DNA of 64,000 bases from Pararge aegeria. Taxonomy: Eukaryota; Arthropoda; Insecta; Lepidoptera; Nymphalidae. The notes under the pieces were generated by a model. That model did not search any database. It was not told the DNA's origin and worked only from the letters and a program-made list of their open reading frames with translations. The translations under genes and the position numbers were made by a program. The stretch lies in NCBI RefSeq assembly GCF_905163445.1, contig NC_053202.1, forward strand, positions 6,014,001 to 6,078,000. Direction: 5' to 3'. Of the stretch, positions 32,525-43,412 are shown in pieces (the stretch's first letter is position 1; each line of letters starts with the position of its first letter).

Positions 32525-32729
32525 CAGTGGCGTGCATAGAGGGTATGCACAGGGTATACAGATGATATAAAATAAAGACATTCTCCAATACTAGTTATAA
32601 ATACTTAAGGGTAGGCTTTTTTATAAGTCTTACAATGCCTATTCTTAAGTATTTTATAACTCGTACTGAAGATTTTCGGAATTTTATATCATCTGCATAC
32701 CCTGTGCATACCCTCTATGCACGCCACTG
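32525..32729. mobile_element. Fold-back hAT-like MITE, copy 2
   Basis: 205 bases from CAGTGGCGTGCATAGAGGG to CCCTCTATGCACGCCACTG, with arms of about 90 bases. Flanks GTCGAAAG and CTCGCAAG match at 6 of 8 positions, consistent with an old 8-bp duplication. Confidence 0.8.
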
Positions 32730-32739
32730 CTCGCAAGGT

Positions 32740-33920
32740 ACGCGAGTGACACGTCTTATAAACTGTCGCACTGTGCCCTTCAACCTGAGGCGAATCTAGG
32801 TGTTAAGTGTGCCTTTATTGAAACAATATCGCAGTGCGAATCGGAAATAAACTTTTTATTTTTTTAGTTTTTGAAATTTGTAATTTTTAATTGTAATATT
32901 GTTTTTAATTTTTTTTTATTGTTTGCAATGTTAATTTGATTTAAGTTAGTATTGATTTAATATCGTAGTCTGTGCATGTTTGCTTATCTTCACATAATTT
33001 TTTGTATTTTTGTTTTAATTTTTGTCATTTTTGTTATATGGGTATTTGGTCTGAATTAAAAGCACTCAGCATAGCAACAATGGTGCTTAGCGGCCGAAAT
33101 AATATGGCGGTAGAAAACTGTACTACAACTACAGTAGTGATATTAATTTTGGTAAATTTTTCTTCCCTCGCAACACTTCGTATATATAAATAGATTTACT
33201 ACAACTGCTGCCAGATCTTATTCTTACACGGTTCGGATGGTTGAAAGAGGCAGAAGAAGAAGTACTTATTTATTTCGCGCGAGGAATCCTAATACGCGAG
33301 AAAAAGGTGGCCCAAAGAAATGATAAGTTACCATACGCGATGTATAATATACATTCCAATTTTAATCAAAATTCACACAATGTATGCGTTCTTTCACTTG
33401 ACTTTTCGGATAAAAATATTTTTTTTTGGCGAAAAGACAAATTTTTCATTAAAAATAATGGCGACCCTTGGATAGTTGGTTAGTTTGAAGTGAATTTCTG
33501 ATAGGTTATCGGTAACATAAGTATCATAGGTTTCCAAACTCGTGGAGTTAGGACTCAACTTTTCAGCTAAATAATAACATAATCCCTTACTTAACAGATT
33601 TTTCGATTAAACTTTATGGCAAGTTTGCTCTTGCTTTTTATATCTTAGCAAATAATGTGTAATGAACATCAGTAATAAATAATAATTAGTAATTTAAGAT
33701 GTTTTTCTTTGAACTGTTCAGCAGGTTTGTCCTTAAGCATAAGCACGGTAATATTATTACCGTTGTATAAGCAAACCACTAAAAATAAAATAAAGATAAC
33801 TTAATGTAGGTATTAAGTTTTGTTTTAAAAATACTGCAGTTTTTAAATATATAGCTACAAATTCAGATTAGGTTTGGCTATTATAAGATCAATAGGAATC
33901 TAACCTTTTCTGCAGTATAT
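32740..33920. other. No supported gene; decayed repeat pieces
   Basis: 'caacctgaggcgaatctagg' and 'atggtgcttagcggccgaaataatatgg' resemble pieces near 47810 and 47875, so this is probably a decayed interspersed element. Frames at 32972-33193 and 33241-33483 have no recognisable content. Confidence 0.4.
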
Positions 33921-33929
33921 AGGCCGGTA

Positions 33930-34085
33930 CTAGTTTTCTCACGATGTTTTCTTCACTGTTGAAGCAAGTGATATTTTAATTGCTTAAAATGCACATAAAT
34001 TAGAAAGTTAGAGGTGCGCGCTGGTATTTGAACTCGGTACCCCGAAAGTGAATTCGAAGGCCTACCCACTGGGCTATAACCTTTC
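33930..34085 (-). mobile_element. SINE family C, 5' part
   Basis: 'tttctcacgatgttttcttc', 'gttgaagcaagtgatatttta', 'gttagaggtgcgcgctggta' and the reversed head 'cctacccactgggctataac'. Confidence 0.75.
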
Positions 34086-34694
34086 CAAAAAAAAAAAACC
34101 TAAATATCTTTGCAACTGCAGCAGGTATTAAAACGGAGACTGTTGAATATGACAAATTGTATAGTTGTCTATGGACCACAATAGATAGCCCATTTTTTTT
34201 TATTTAGAGTATATTTTGTAACAAAATCCAATTACAGGATTTTGAGCATCTGTAGAGGCATAAACATTAGTAGATTGAGTACTATAAAAAATTGTATGTA
34301 ATAATAATGTATGACATACCTAAATAATAATTGTTGATTGCAGAAAGCACTTTGACCACAAACACAACTGGACCAATTCCTTTCAGAACTAAAATGGGTA
34401 ACTAGAGTGAGATAAAAGAACGTCCATTAAGGAATACCGATCTCAATAACGAGACAAAGAAAATGGTAACAAAGATCCATAAACATTACTTGCTTATACA
34501 ATGAAGAGTTAATAGCATCGATACATAACACCATGTCGACGCCAACGATCAAATGAATAATTCAATACGTCAGTAGTAGCAATTAGGGGCAAACGTTTTG
34601 TAAATACAATTTACAAAAAGTACCAGATTCATGGAGCCTCACAAACTAATGAATCACGACTTATGCCAACAATTAATTAAATTAATTATATACT

Positions 34695-35150
34695 TACTAG
34701 CTATTGCCCGCGACTTCGTCTGCGTTTGATTTTGTTTTTTGATGTGGCGTTCAATTTAGATGTAGGTCTAAAAAAATTTAAAGTATACAGTATCGCTAAA
34801 CCTTAAATGAGGGGTTTGCTGCTGTCCGCTGAGGAGTTCTGTCCTCCATCTCCAACTACACTCAGATCTACACAAAGTTTGGGCAAAATTAAACACATAG
34901 AAGTACAAAAATAATTATTTAAATCGGTTATAATTTGTCGGAGTCATGGTGTAAAATCGTCAAACACTTTCATCCCCTTTCCCAAAGGAACTGAGCTTAA
35001 TGTCGGGGTAAAAAGTACCCTATATTACTTCTAATACTTCCAAAAATATGTGTACAAAGTTTTATCACGATCGGTTAAGTAGTTTTTGCGTGAAAGCGTA
35101 ACCAACAAACTTACATTGACATTTATAATATTAGTAGGGATAGGGATATG
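34695..35150 (-). repeat. Family E repeat (Helitron/Lep1-like), reverse copy
   Basis: Starts 'actagctattgcccgcgact' and ends 'cattgacatttataatattagtag'; about the same length and order as 27085-27530, inverted. Confidence 0.7.
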
Positions 35151-35209
35151 GATAGGGATTTAATTTCGATTCAATTATAAGGCTAGTAGAGCCGTCCTTA
35201 TTGCTAGGC

Positions 35210-35345
35210 AGGAGTAGGACCTCGCTGGTCTAGTGGTTATCATATTCAACTGTAGATCATGAGGTTCAATCCCCGGGTCGGGTCAATAAGCCAGTAGTAG
35301 ACATTTGTGTGACAGAGCTCCCCCTAGGAAGTACTACCAACATGC
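35210..35345 (+). mobile_element. tRNA-headed SINE, other family
   Basis: 'cctcgctggtctagtggtta' (A-box-like) and 'gaggttcaatccccgggtcgg' (B-box-like), followed by 'acatttgtgtgacagagc' and 'ctaggaagtactacca'. The last phrase recurs near 15045. It is tRNA-like only in part and has no plausible acceptor stem. Confidence 0.55.
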
Positions 35346-35499
35346 TTATTGCTGTCGCTTGGCTGCAATGCTGTGTTCTAATCAGAACTGCGTCATTTAG
35401 TGGTGTTATTACATGAACATGAGGAGTAAAACCTACGGCTTAGGTTGATGTACCCGGGGCGGCAAGTTGTAGGGCGTGTTTATGCATGCCCCGCGGAGT

Positions 35500-36030
35500 G
35501 TTAATCTGTTTGCAACCAGTTCAAAGGCTATCACAGGCAGGAGACAAAAATTATGTCCCCTGCCAAGGGATATAATTAAGGTCCACCTGCTAAATCACGG
35601 GAACATGGAAAAGGAGAAGTTTAAATCCGTTTATGATGACACATATATTATATGGATTTATTTTTATTTTTTTATATACTATGACAATACACACATCGCC
35701 ATCTAGCCCCAAAGTAAGCGTAGCTTGTGTTATGGGTACTGAGATAGCTGTTAAATATTTTTTTAATGAATATAATTCACATAAATACTTATAATATACA
35801 GATAAACACCTAGACACTGAAAAATATTCATGTTCATCACACAAACACTCTCCAGTTGTGGGAATCGAACCCACGGCCTTAGACTCAGAAAGCAGGATCG
35901 CTGCCCACTGCGCCACTCGGCCGTCAAATATTATTTCCACTTGTGCGCCAGTGCTCTGAGAGTTGATGAAGCTGTGGGAGAAGATAATTTTTTATCATTT
36001 TCCCGGGGAGATAATTGTCTCTTGACTTTG
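35500..36030. mobile_element. MITE of the 29640 family, split by a SINE A
   Basis: 'aggcaggagacaaaaattatgtcccctgcc', 'ggaacatggaaaaggagaag' and, after the SINE, 'ccacttgtgcgccagtgctctgag' and 'ggggagataattgtctc'. The two halves match the body of 29640-29892 in the same order. Confidence 0.6.
35649..35925 (-). mobile_element. SINE family A, inserted in a MITE
   Basis: Reverse copy from AT-rich tail to head 'cactgcgccactcggccgtc', with the B-box complement 'gggaatcgaacccacgg'. Antisense reading frames on it are not genes. Confidence 0.85.
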
Positions 36031-36177
36031 CTTGTTGTACAGACTATGAGCTTGGTCTATCAATGATATACCCAAACAAAATAAAGTTGTTATGTACAAT
36101 ATAATACAGTTTTAGTTAGTAAGATTACATAACTTTGATATACCTAACAATTAAACTGAAGTTAACTATAATGAAAT

Positions 36178-36215
36178 ATTAGGTTGGGTAAAAAGTCGTT
36201 CGCATTATAATATGT
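36178..36215 (+). repeat. Solitary mariner-type terminal repeat
   Basis: 'ttaggttgggtaaaaagtcg' followed by 'ttcgcattataatatgtatg' resembles terminal repeats of insect mariner elements. No second end or transposase frame was found nearby. Confidence 0.4.
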
Positions 36216-36354
36216 ATGAACCTGTAATAAAATCTCTTTGGCTATACTATTTGTATCTGGCTGGTTTTGGCATCATTGAAGGTTTAAATTTTAAAGAACA
36301 TAATTCCAAATTCAAATTTGGGAAATGTGTGATTTTTTATACATTACGTCATTA

Positions 36355-36640
36355 TCATCATCATGTCAACCAATGGGCGTCCACAGCTGGACGTAGGTCT
36401 TTTGTAGGGAGTTCCAAAAACCACTGTATTGTGCCCCTTGGGTACAGCGTCTCGCTTGATTTCATCCGTCCGACTCGTATGGAAACCACTGCTTCGTTCG
36501 CTGCTGCGAGGTCGCCATTCCAGCACCTTGGGACCCCAACGTCCTCCCCAATTGGTTCTCCAAGCTCACATCGCTTGGAGAACCCCGCCCTCTGCCAGTT
36601 TAGCTTCGCGACTCTTACAGAAAGTAGATGGAAGTAATAA
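36355..36640 (-). pseudogene. LINE C-terminal remnant (GHIARR type)
   Basis: Reverse copy with 'ccaatgggcgtccacagctgg', 'ttttgtagggagttccaaaa', 'tggggaggacgttggggtcccaagg' (reverse) and SPQHRKDA-like broken frames. It generates three overlapping spurious ORFs. Confidence 0.6.
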
Positions 36641-36804
36641 AAACTACTTAGTTGTGTCAAAGAATTAATTAAACTAGCCTATAAATTGTGCGACAAATGA
36701 TAAACTTCAGTGATAAAAGTAGATATAAAATCCAGTAAACGGTTAAAGAGTTCTCCTTGTTAAATTGCTCGTAAAACTGTTCAGAAATTAACAACTGTGT
36801 TGCA

Positions 36805-37045
36805 TTAGGTACTTCATTTATTTTAAGTAGGCCTAGTTCAAATGCACTTCTGAATGTGAAGTTAGTCTATTTGTAGAGACTCTACCACCTGTTCGAAGGC
36901 AGATTCTACCAGGAAGAGCCGGCAAAAAACTCAGCAGATTGCTCTTTTTAACATTAATTACTATACAGTTTAACAATCTTTAGAATTTCTCTACCTTATG
37001 AGAGATGAGAGCGGAACCGCCTTGCTTCCAAGCAGCCTTGTCGTT
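36805..37045 (-). repeat. Family D LINE 3'-end fragment
   Basis: 'tttaagtaggcctagtt', 'gactctaccacctgttcg', 'accaggaagagccggcaa', 'tctttagaatttctctacc' and 'cttccaagcagccttgtc'. Confidence 0.75.
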
Positions 37046-37094
37046 AAAGCAGTTTTATTTGGGACCCGTACCTCTACGTACCTTTAAAGGTATC

Positions 37095-37320
37095 TACACA
37101 AGCGGTGATAGCCTACTGGTTTACCCACTTGGCTATCACATCGGCTTTCCTTACGTGGAGACCGAGTTCGAGCACGCCCCACTGACTTTTCGGAGTTATG
37201 TGTGTTTTAATTTTAGCAATTTTAATATCAGTTTAAACGTTCTCATGGGCGTGTTAAGTCTATTTATCCGCACTTGGCCAGCGTTAGACTAAGACCTAAA
37301 CCCTTCTTATTCTGAGACGA
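37095..37320 (+). mobile_element. SINE family C copy
   Basis: 'gcggtgatagcctactgg', 'ccgagttcgagcacgcccc', 'cggagttatgtgtgttttaa' and 'cttggccagcgt'. Degenerate. Confidence 0.6.
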
Positions 37321-37353
37321 GCCCCCGTTGCATAATTAAACGATTAAAATCTG

Positions 37354-37508
37354 CAGGGTGCGACAGGCATGCGACAGGCTTAAATCTCGCGATCATTGCT
37401 GTCAAACGCCACATTACAAACGTTGCATACAATAAAATATAAAACTGACGTGCGACGGCAAATATTGTAAGATTTACGCCTGTCGCAAGCCTGTCGTGAG
37501 ATACCCTG
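37354..37508. mobile_element. Short inverted-repeat element with CAGGGT ends
   Basis: Left CAGGGTGCGACAGGCATGC and the complement of the right end share 'gacaggcttgcgacaggc(g)taaatct' with small indels. 155 bases, no coding. No target duplication could be recognised. Confidence 0.5.
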
Positions 37509-38259
37509 CCGGACATGTGAGGATGTTAATGACTGTCGTTACTCGTTTCTATCTTTAATTAAATATCAGTCGGAGAACAAGATCTTATAAACTCTTCAAA
37601 TCGAATATAATATTTTGGATTACCCTTCAAACCCGGAAAGTAGTTTGATTCCTTTTGAATAAGCTGTCCGTCCGTCCCTAGAGTCCCTTAAATAAAGAAG
37701 TCCTAACTCAATAACAGATGTGCCAATATTTTGTTAGGAATATTTTCTGTACACTTCTATCGAGTTTATCGAATTCATTGCTTGAATAAAGAAGTAAATG
37801 TTTGAGAACTTTTTTTATTCCACTACAAGTTAGCCCTTGACTGCAATCTCACTTCCTCAGATCACTTACCACCATGTGGCACTGAGGTTACAAAGTTTAA
37901 AATGTTGGTTTGATAGTTATTTCGTGGAATCATTCTTTAGTTTCTAACGGTATTTATTAATCACCGGGACACCTATCGGTGTTATACCTATCGGTACAAG
38001 ATGGCCGCCGCCCATCCGCCATTTTATATTTAGCACAACTACCTCAATATGGGTATCAAATGAAACATCTTGACTATTGGAGACAAACTAAAACTATGAC
38101 AAATTTACAATCGAATATAGCTACCACAAAACAGCGAACTATATATATTTTTTCACAATTCCCTCAATATGGATATCAAATGAAAGGGCTTGACTAGTTT
38201 AATAATGTACGATATATTTAAAGTCGGAAGATTTTTTAATTTTTATATTTTTTTACTAG

Positions 38260-38550
38260 CTGTTGCTCGCGGCTTCGAACGCGGTTCTTTGGTTTTTATG
38301 AATCCTGCGGGTACCGTATATTCATCCGGGATAAAAGTAGCCTAAGTGTTAATCCAGGGTGTGGTATAGTATGGAGATACCATTCCAAAATTCAGTCAAA
38401 GTGGTTCAGTAGTTTTCGCGTGAAAGAGTAACAAACATCCATCCATCCATCCATTCACCCGTCCATCCATCCATCCATCCATCCATCCATCCATCCATTC
38501 ATCCATCCATCCAACCATCCATACATCCATCCATCCAAACTTTCGTATTC
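38260..38550 (+). repeat. Lep1/MINE-like repeat ending in (ATCC)n
   Basis: 'actagctgttgctcgcggct', 'tgcgggtaccgtatattcatc', 'cgtgaaagagtaacaaac', then an (ATCC)n tract at about 38438-38540 with a few variants. Microsatellite-tailed repeats of this type are known in Lepidoptera; the family name is inference. Confidence 0.65.
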
Positions 38551-38554
38551 AAAT

Positions 38555-38772
38555 TTCAAATTCAAAATTCAAAATTTCTTTATTCATGTAGACCTATCAC
38601 AGTGGCATTATGAAGCGTTCATACATATATGTTTACATACTTGTAAGATATAAGATATATTGGTGATAACTTCGTTCGCCAACTTAAATCTAAAGCTGCG
38701 AGGGTTCCAAACGCGCCCTGGTCTAAGAAGAGCACACAACAAACTTATACCGCACACAACTACTTAACCGGG
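38555..38772 (-). repeat. Interspersed repeat, second copy of 385-592
   Basis: A TTCAAA-unit tract then the same ordered landmarks as 385-592, including 'tccaaacgcgccctggtcta'. It directly follows the (ATCC)n tract. Confidence 0.65.
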
Positions 38773-38913
38773 TATTTTTTTTTGTTTTGTGTATTTACAA
38801 TATTAGGAGTGTAGTAGTAGTAGTAGTTAGTAGGATCGTCATAATCATCATCACCAGCTAGTACTAGTACACATGCCGCTTATTTAATACAAAGGAGCAC
38901 TTATATCGACGAT

Positions 38914-39150
38914 GACGGCCGATTGGCGCAGTTTGCAGCGACCCTGCTTTCTGAGCCCAAGGCCGTGGGTTCGATTCCCACTACTGGAAAATGTTTGTAT
39001 GATGAGTATGAATGTTTTTCAGTGTCTGGGTGTTAATATGTATTTTCTAAGTATTTATGTATATAATTCATAAAAATACTCATTAGGCATCTTAGTATCC
39101 ATAACACAAGCTACGCTTACTTTGGGGCTAGATGGCGATGTATGTCGTAG
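38914..39150 (+). mobile_element. SINE family A, full-length
   Basis: 'gacggccgattggcgcagtt', B box 'gtgggttcgattccc' and full body; tail replaced after 'gatggcgatgtatgtcg'. Confidence 0.85.
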
Positions 39151-39216
39151 AAGGCGGAAATGGCTTAGAGTATAGGCCCACCATGCTGCTCCAACGATTA
39201 TCATCAATATTATTTT

Positions 39217-39436
39217 GCGGCCGATTGGCGCAGCTATCTGTTTCCAAGGATTTTCTCACAAATGGAACGTGTATGTAGATGAATGTTTTTCAGTGCTGGT
39301 TTATCTGTATATAATAATTATTTATGTATATTATTCAAAAAAATATGCATAAGTCATCTTAGTCCCATAACACAAGCAACACTAACTTTGGGGTCAGATG
39401 GCGATGTGCGTAGTGTCGTATATTTATTGATTTATA
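39217..39436 (+). mobile_element. SINE family A with internal deletion
   Basis: 'gcggccgattggcgcagcta', then the B box is lost and the body resumes at 'gatgaatgtttttcagtg'. Ends 'ttattgatttat'. Confidence 0.75.
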
Positions 39437-39439
39437 CAA

Positions 39440-40400
39440 AAAAATAGGGCTGCATTAATTAATGTGAATAGTACAGCGGACAACGCCGCCTGCATTATTT
39501 GTGTTGAACAATTGGTTGTTTCTTTATAACCTTTTTTATTTTCTTCATTCATTATCATCATTCAAAGGATTTTTTTTTGCATTTTTAATTAATATATATT
39601 TTTATGTGGCCAATCTTACCGGCCCTGGGCGCTGAATCTTAAAATACACCACTGTACAAACCTCGCTAACTACGTTCTCGGATTAACGAGCTTTATTTCT
39701 CTCTCCTATGAACCCTGTGCTTTTTAGTGAAATGAAATGAAATATTTATTTTGCTAAAAATGGGTTAATTATTGGTGTTTAGGATATAAAGTTAATACAT
39801 CAACATGCAAAATTTAGACATTAAGAAATATTAATAATAATCTTATTTGTTATCAATTATATAAAATAATCTTCTGAGATTTATAGTGTCATATTAGATC
39901 ATTGTATTAGTTATTTATTCACAATCCTAAGTTTTAATGTCAAATAAATACAATTAAAATGAAATTTAATTAATTAACATTTAAGAAAATTGAGGTCACG
40001 CACACATGCAAAATTAAGCATGAACCACAGATATTTCATGATAACCATAGCAGTTAAGGTATTCTGCGATGGTATAAAATGATCTGTCACACAACCATAG
40101 AAACAGTTTCCTTTTAAAGGTTTTCAAGGGTAGTTTTTTTACATTTATTTCAATTTTATTATATATTTGGCAGCTCATTGCGTAAGTATGATAATAACAG
40201 GCTAAGAATAAAAGAGAGTAAAGCTCGACGACATGCCGCTATGTGCAAAGGCTTTAAAAAACATTCTATATAAGCGTCCGATATAAAATTCCAACTTGTT
40301 CCCAAGGGGTACTTTATTAAAAGTTGTGGGAACACTTTCCTCAGTAGGAAGAAAACTAGAATGGAATAGGAGATAGTGGAAAATATTGCGGTGGTTGATG
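39440..40400. other. AT-rich stretch, no supported gene
   Basis: 'tgaaatgaaatatttatttt' to 40330 could be a LINE 3' region in reverse (TTATTT and 'cctttaaaggtttt' runs), but no family is certain. Confidence 0.35.
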
Positions 40401-40410
40401 TGATGTAATA

Positions 40411-41067
40411 TTAGGTCATTACATATGAAATTAGCGTTTTGTTAGTTGCCACTTTGATCTTAATATCTCATATTTGGTTAGGAATTCCAATTTCAAATGT
40501 ATACAGCTACTCATGCTTTGGTGTTTTGAAACCCGTATGCATTTGCTTTTTTATCTCTTGGTTATTCTTTGAGTCACTCAGTTTACAAAATGGAAAACAT
40601 CGCGTTATTTACGAGTACTGTTCCATCATGGCACTACAGTGCAGAAACGGCTCGAAGGATTAATAATGTGTATGGCGGCGGTGGAGCACAAGCCCAGCCT
40701 AGTTATTATGGGCAAACCCTCCAGTTGTTAGAGGCCTGTAGTCCAGTAGACTGTTATAGGCTTTTGATGATAATGGGAGTTAGTGGAAAGTATTGCGGTG
40801 GTCGGTGAGGTTTTGCTGTGTAGATGTACTCGTATCTCTGACGTAGACAGTCAATGAGCGATGAGCTCTGCAGTTTGCTTATTGTAACAACGAGGAGCGC
40901 TGAGGTTGGATACGGCGGCCGTGGAAATAGAATACAATAGTGCAAAATTATGTTTTTTGCACCTCGTCGTATAAGTTTTGTTTTATCATGGTTCAAGTTA
41001 GTGTTTAGATATTTTTTTTAATTTCACTACTGGTTACACTACGCTTATTTCATATGTAAGGACCTAA
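40411..41067 (+). mobile_element. Internally deleted mariner with TA target duplications
   Basis: Left end TTAGGTCATTACATATGAAA; the right end reads inward TTAGGTCCTTACATATGAAA. Both are flanked by TA (40409-40410 and 41068-41069). An ATG at 40590 opens MENIALF, then AETARRINNVYGGG follows, resembling the N-terminal DNA-binding region of insect mariner transposases. After about 40692 unrelated sequence replaces the rest; the DD(D/E) catalytic part is gone. 657 bases against about 1.3 kb for a full mariner. Confidence 0.75.
40590..40692 (+). pseudogene. mariner transposase N-terminal remnant
   Basis: About 34 codons. ETARRINNVYGGGGAQ is the recognisable part (helix-turn-helix entry of the transposase). 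A stretch of foreign residues (LFTSTVPSWHY) sits between the start and this motif, so the N-terminus is also altered. Confidence 0.6.
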
Positions 41068-41127
41068 TATTATTAATTTGTTGCATATATTTAATCATCT
41101 GTTTTGTTTGTTTTATTGTATGTGTTT

Positions 41128-41395
41128 AACTAACAAGTTAGCCATTGACTGCAATCTCAATAGCTGGTAAGTGATAATGAAGCCTAAGATGGCAACGGGC
41201 TAACCTGTTGGGTTATGGCAGTTATATTACATCCATACCACTAATATTTTTTTTGGGCGACCTCGTACCGGAACGATTAATCACTTAGCGGCATGTCTTT
41301 GTCTGTAAGGTCCCTCGCGGTAAGTAGCCTCGCCCGAAGGCACAAGACCAGATGAGAGAAAAATCAGAAATTATAAATTCTTAAATTAAAACAAT
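41128..41395 (-). mobile_element. SINE family B, reverse copy
   Basis: 'agttagccattgactgcaa', 'gataatgaagcctaagatgg', 'cctcgtaccggaacgatta', 'gcggcatgtctttgtctg' and 'acaagaccagatgag'. Confidence 0.8.
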
Positions 41396-41455
41396 TCCTT
41401 TGCACTTTTTAATATTTATAACATTTTGTGTAAAAATGTTTTGTACATAAACAAT

Positions 41456-41965
41456 CATCATCATCACATCAACCCATTACCGTCCCACTACAGAGCATTG
41501 GTCTCCTCCTACAATAAGTTTATAAAGTGGTTAAGGCCGAAGTCCACCACGCTGCCCCAGTGCGGATTAGTGGACTCCACACACCTTTGAGAACATTATG
41601 TAGAACTTTCAGGCATGCAGGTTTGTTCTCGATGTTTTCCTTTAGCGTTGAAGCAAGTGTTATTTTAATTGATCAACAACGCACATAACTTAGCAAAGTT
41701 TTTTTTTCACACATCGCCATCTAGCCCCAAAGTAAGCGTAGCTTGTGTTATGGGTACTGAGATAGCTGATGAATATTTTTTTATGAATAAATTAAATTCA
41801 TCACACAAACATTTTCCAGTTGTGGGAATCGAACCCACGACCTTGGACTCAGAAAGCAGGGTCGCTGCCCACTGCGCCACTCGACCGTCAAGTTAGAAGT
41901 TCATGGGATTCAAACTCGGCTCCCTGAGAGTGAAGCCGAAGTTCTAACCACCGCTATCACCGCTC
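41456..41965 (-). mobile_element. SINE family C interrupted by a SINE A
   Basis: Reverse C copy: 'catcatcacatcaacccatt', 'aagtccaccacgctgcccca', 'caggcatgcaggtttg', 'cacataacttagcaaag'. After the nested SINE it resumes 'agttagaagttcatgg', 'caaactcggctccctgag' and the head 'gttctaaccaccgc'. Confidence 0.8.
41702..41890 (-). mobile_element. SINE family A nested in SINE C
   Basis: Shortened reverse copy from a T tract, through 'cacatcgccatctagcccca', to head 'cactgcgccactcgaccgtc'. A short AAGTT repeat at both junctions may be the target duplication. Confidence 0.8.
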
Positions 41966-42194
41966 CCGCCCCGCTTTCACTATGGGTAATAGCAATCATT
42001 TAAACAGACGTATCGCTAGGTAATGCCCACGACTTTGTTCGCATTATTTAAAGTATACATACAACTACAAAAACAATATAAATAAATAAATAATAATAAT
42101 AAATATAAACTCATGCTACTTTTTCCGTTACGGGGTCGCCACTTTAGTACCTTGGGGCGATGGTTCGATTGGTTCAACGAGCGAAGTGTTGCTT

Positions 42195-42330
42195 CTTGCC
42201 AGTTTCTTCTCCGTAGAATTTGCCTTTGGGACCGCTGGTAGAGCCACTACAAACAGACGGACATGACTTCATAAGTGCATATTGATAAAACCTGCTTGAG
42301 ATAAATGAATTTCGAATTTTTGATGCCGCA
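42195..42330 (+). repeat. Family D LINE 3' end
   Basis: 'ttgccagtttcttctccgtag', 'ccgctggtagagccactac', 'gcttgagataaatgaatttcg'. In this orientation the element's 3' end points right. Weak E-like pieces flank it at 42004 and 42460. Confidence 0.65.
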
Positions 42331-42664
42331 TTTGGCCTGCTCACTTCGCACATCCGGCTGTAAACAACCCAGTAGCATTGTGCTCCATTACTTTGATCGT
42401 TCGAAACAACTGACGCACGATGCGCGATCGATGAAAGCTTACTTTATTGTAACGACTAGCTCTATCCGCGACTTCGTCTGCTTCGTTGTAACCGTATCTC
42501 GCTATAAACCAAATGTAGCGTCATGGCTTGTTGCCGTTTGTTTTAAATCAATTTTTATTAAAATTTTTCTTCGTTAGCACAAACAAGAAATATATAGTTT
42601 AACGCTTAAGCTAAACCCGGTCACTATTCTTACTATTTATTTTCACATTTTCACATTTATTACA

Positions 42665-42935
42665 GCGATACAATTGTTGAATTTCTTAATGACAAGGTTA
42701 CTTGGAAGGATCCGGCTCCGCCTTCATCTCTCACAAGATTAATGTTAAAATGTAAAATGTAAATGTTGGAAAAGAGCAACTGCTGAGTTTCTTGCCAAAC
42801 TGAGGCTTTCTTCTCGGTAGAATCTGCGTTCCAAACCGGTGGTAGAGTCACTAAAAATAGACAGACTTGCCGTTTCAAAAGTGCATATATTAGGCATACT
42901 TGAAATAAATGAATTTTGAATTTCTATCAAAATTA
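42665..42935 (+). repeat. Family D LINE 3' end
   Basis: 'gacaaggttacttggaagg', 'catctctcacaagat', 'gctgagtttcttgcc', 'tctcggtagaatctgcg' and the 'cttgaaataaatgaattttg' end. Confidence 0.75.
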
Positions 42936-42967
42936 TAAAAGTAGATTACAGTTTTTTTTCTGGTGCC

Positions 42968-43022
42968 TTGAAAAAAAGTAAATAAGGAACAGACTGGCGG
43001 TTCCTTATTCACTTTTTTTCAA
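42968..43022. repeat. Perfect-but-one hairpin, 23-base arms
   Basis: TTGAAAAAAAGTAAATAAGG with AAC (42968-42990) pairs with 43000-43022 across a 9-base loop (agactggcg); one mismatch. Confidence 0.75.
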
Positions 43023-43165
43023 TTTAAGATACTGATACTACCAGATAACTGATTATCGCATATAAAGTTTGCCACCTTTTGTTTGAAAATCGCCACAACG
43101 TATGAGAATTGCCAGGAGTATTTTGAGTAGATTACTTAATTTATGTGATATTTTTTCCGTAGATA

Positions 43166-43412
43166 TACGGCCGATTGGCGCAGTGGGCAGCGACCCTGCT
43201 TTCTGAGTCCAAGGACGTGGGTTCGATTCCCACTACTGGAAAATATTTATGTGATGAACATGAATGTTTTTCAGTGTCTGGGTATTTATCCGTATATTAT
43301 AAGTATTTATGTATATTATTCATAGTAATATTCATCAGTCATCTTAGTACCCAAGCTACGCTTTTGTTTTGGGCTAGATGGCGATGTGTGGATTGTCTTA
43401 GTATAAAAAAAA
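43166..43412 (+). mobile_element. SINE family A, full-length
   Basis: 'acggccgattggcgcagtgg', 'ggttcgattcccactactgg', body through 'gggctagatggcgatgtgtg' and an A-rich tail. It gives a 119-codon frame that is not a gene. Confidence 0.88.

Noticed and set aside
38438..38540. (ATCC)n array considered as a CRISPR-like or satellite array
   Set aside because: Simple 4-base microsatellite at the end of an interspersed repeat; no spacers. I see no CRISPR array in the window.
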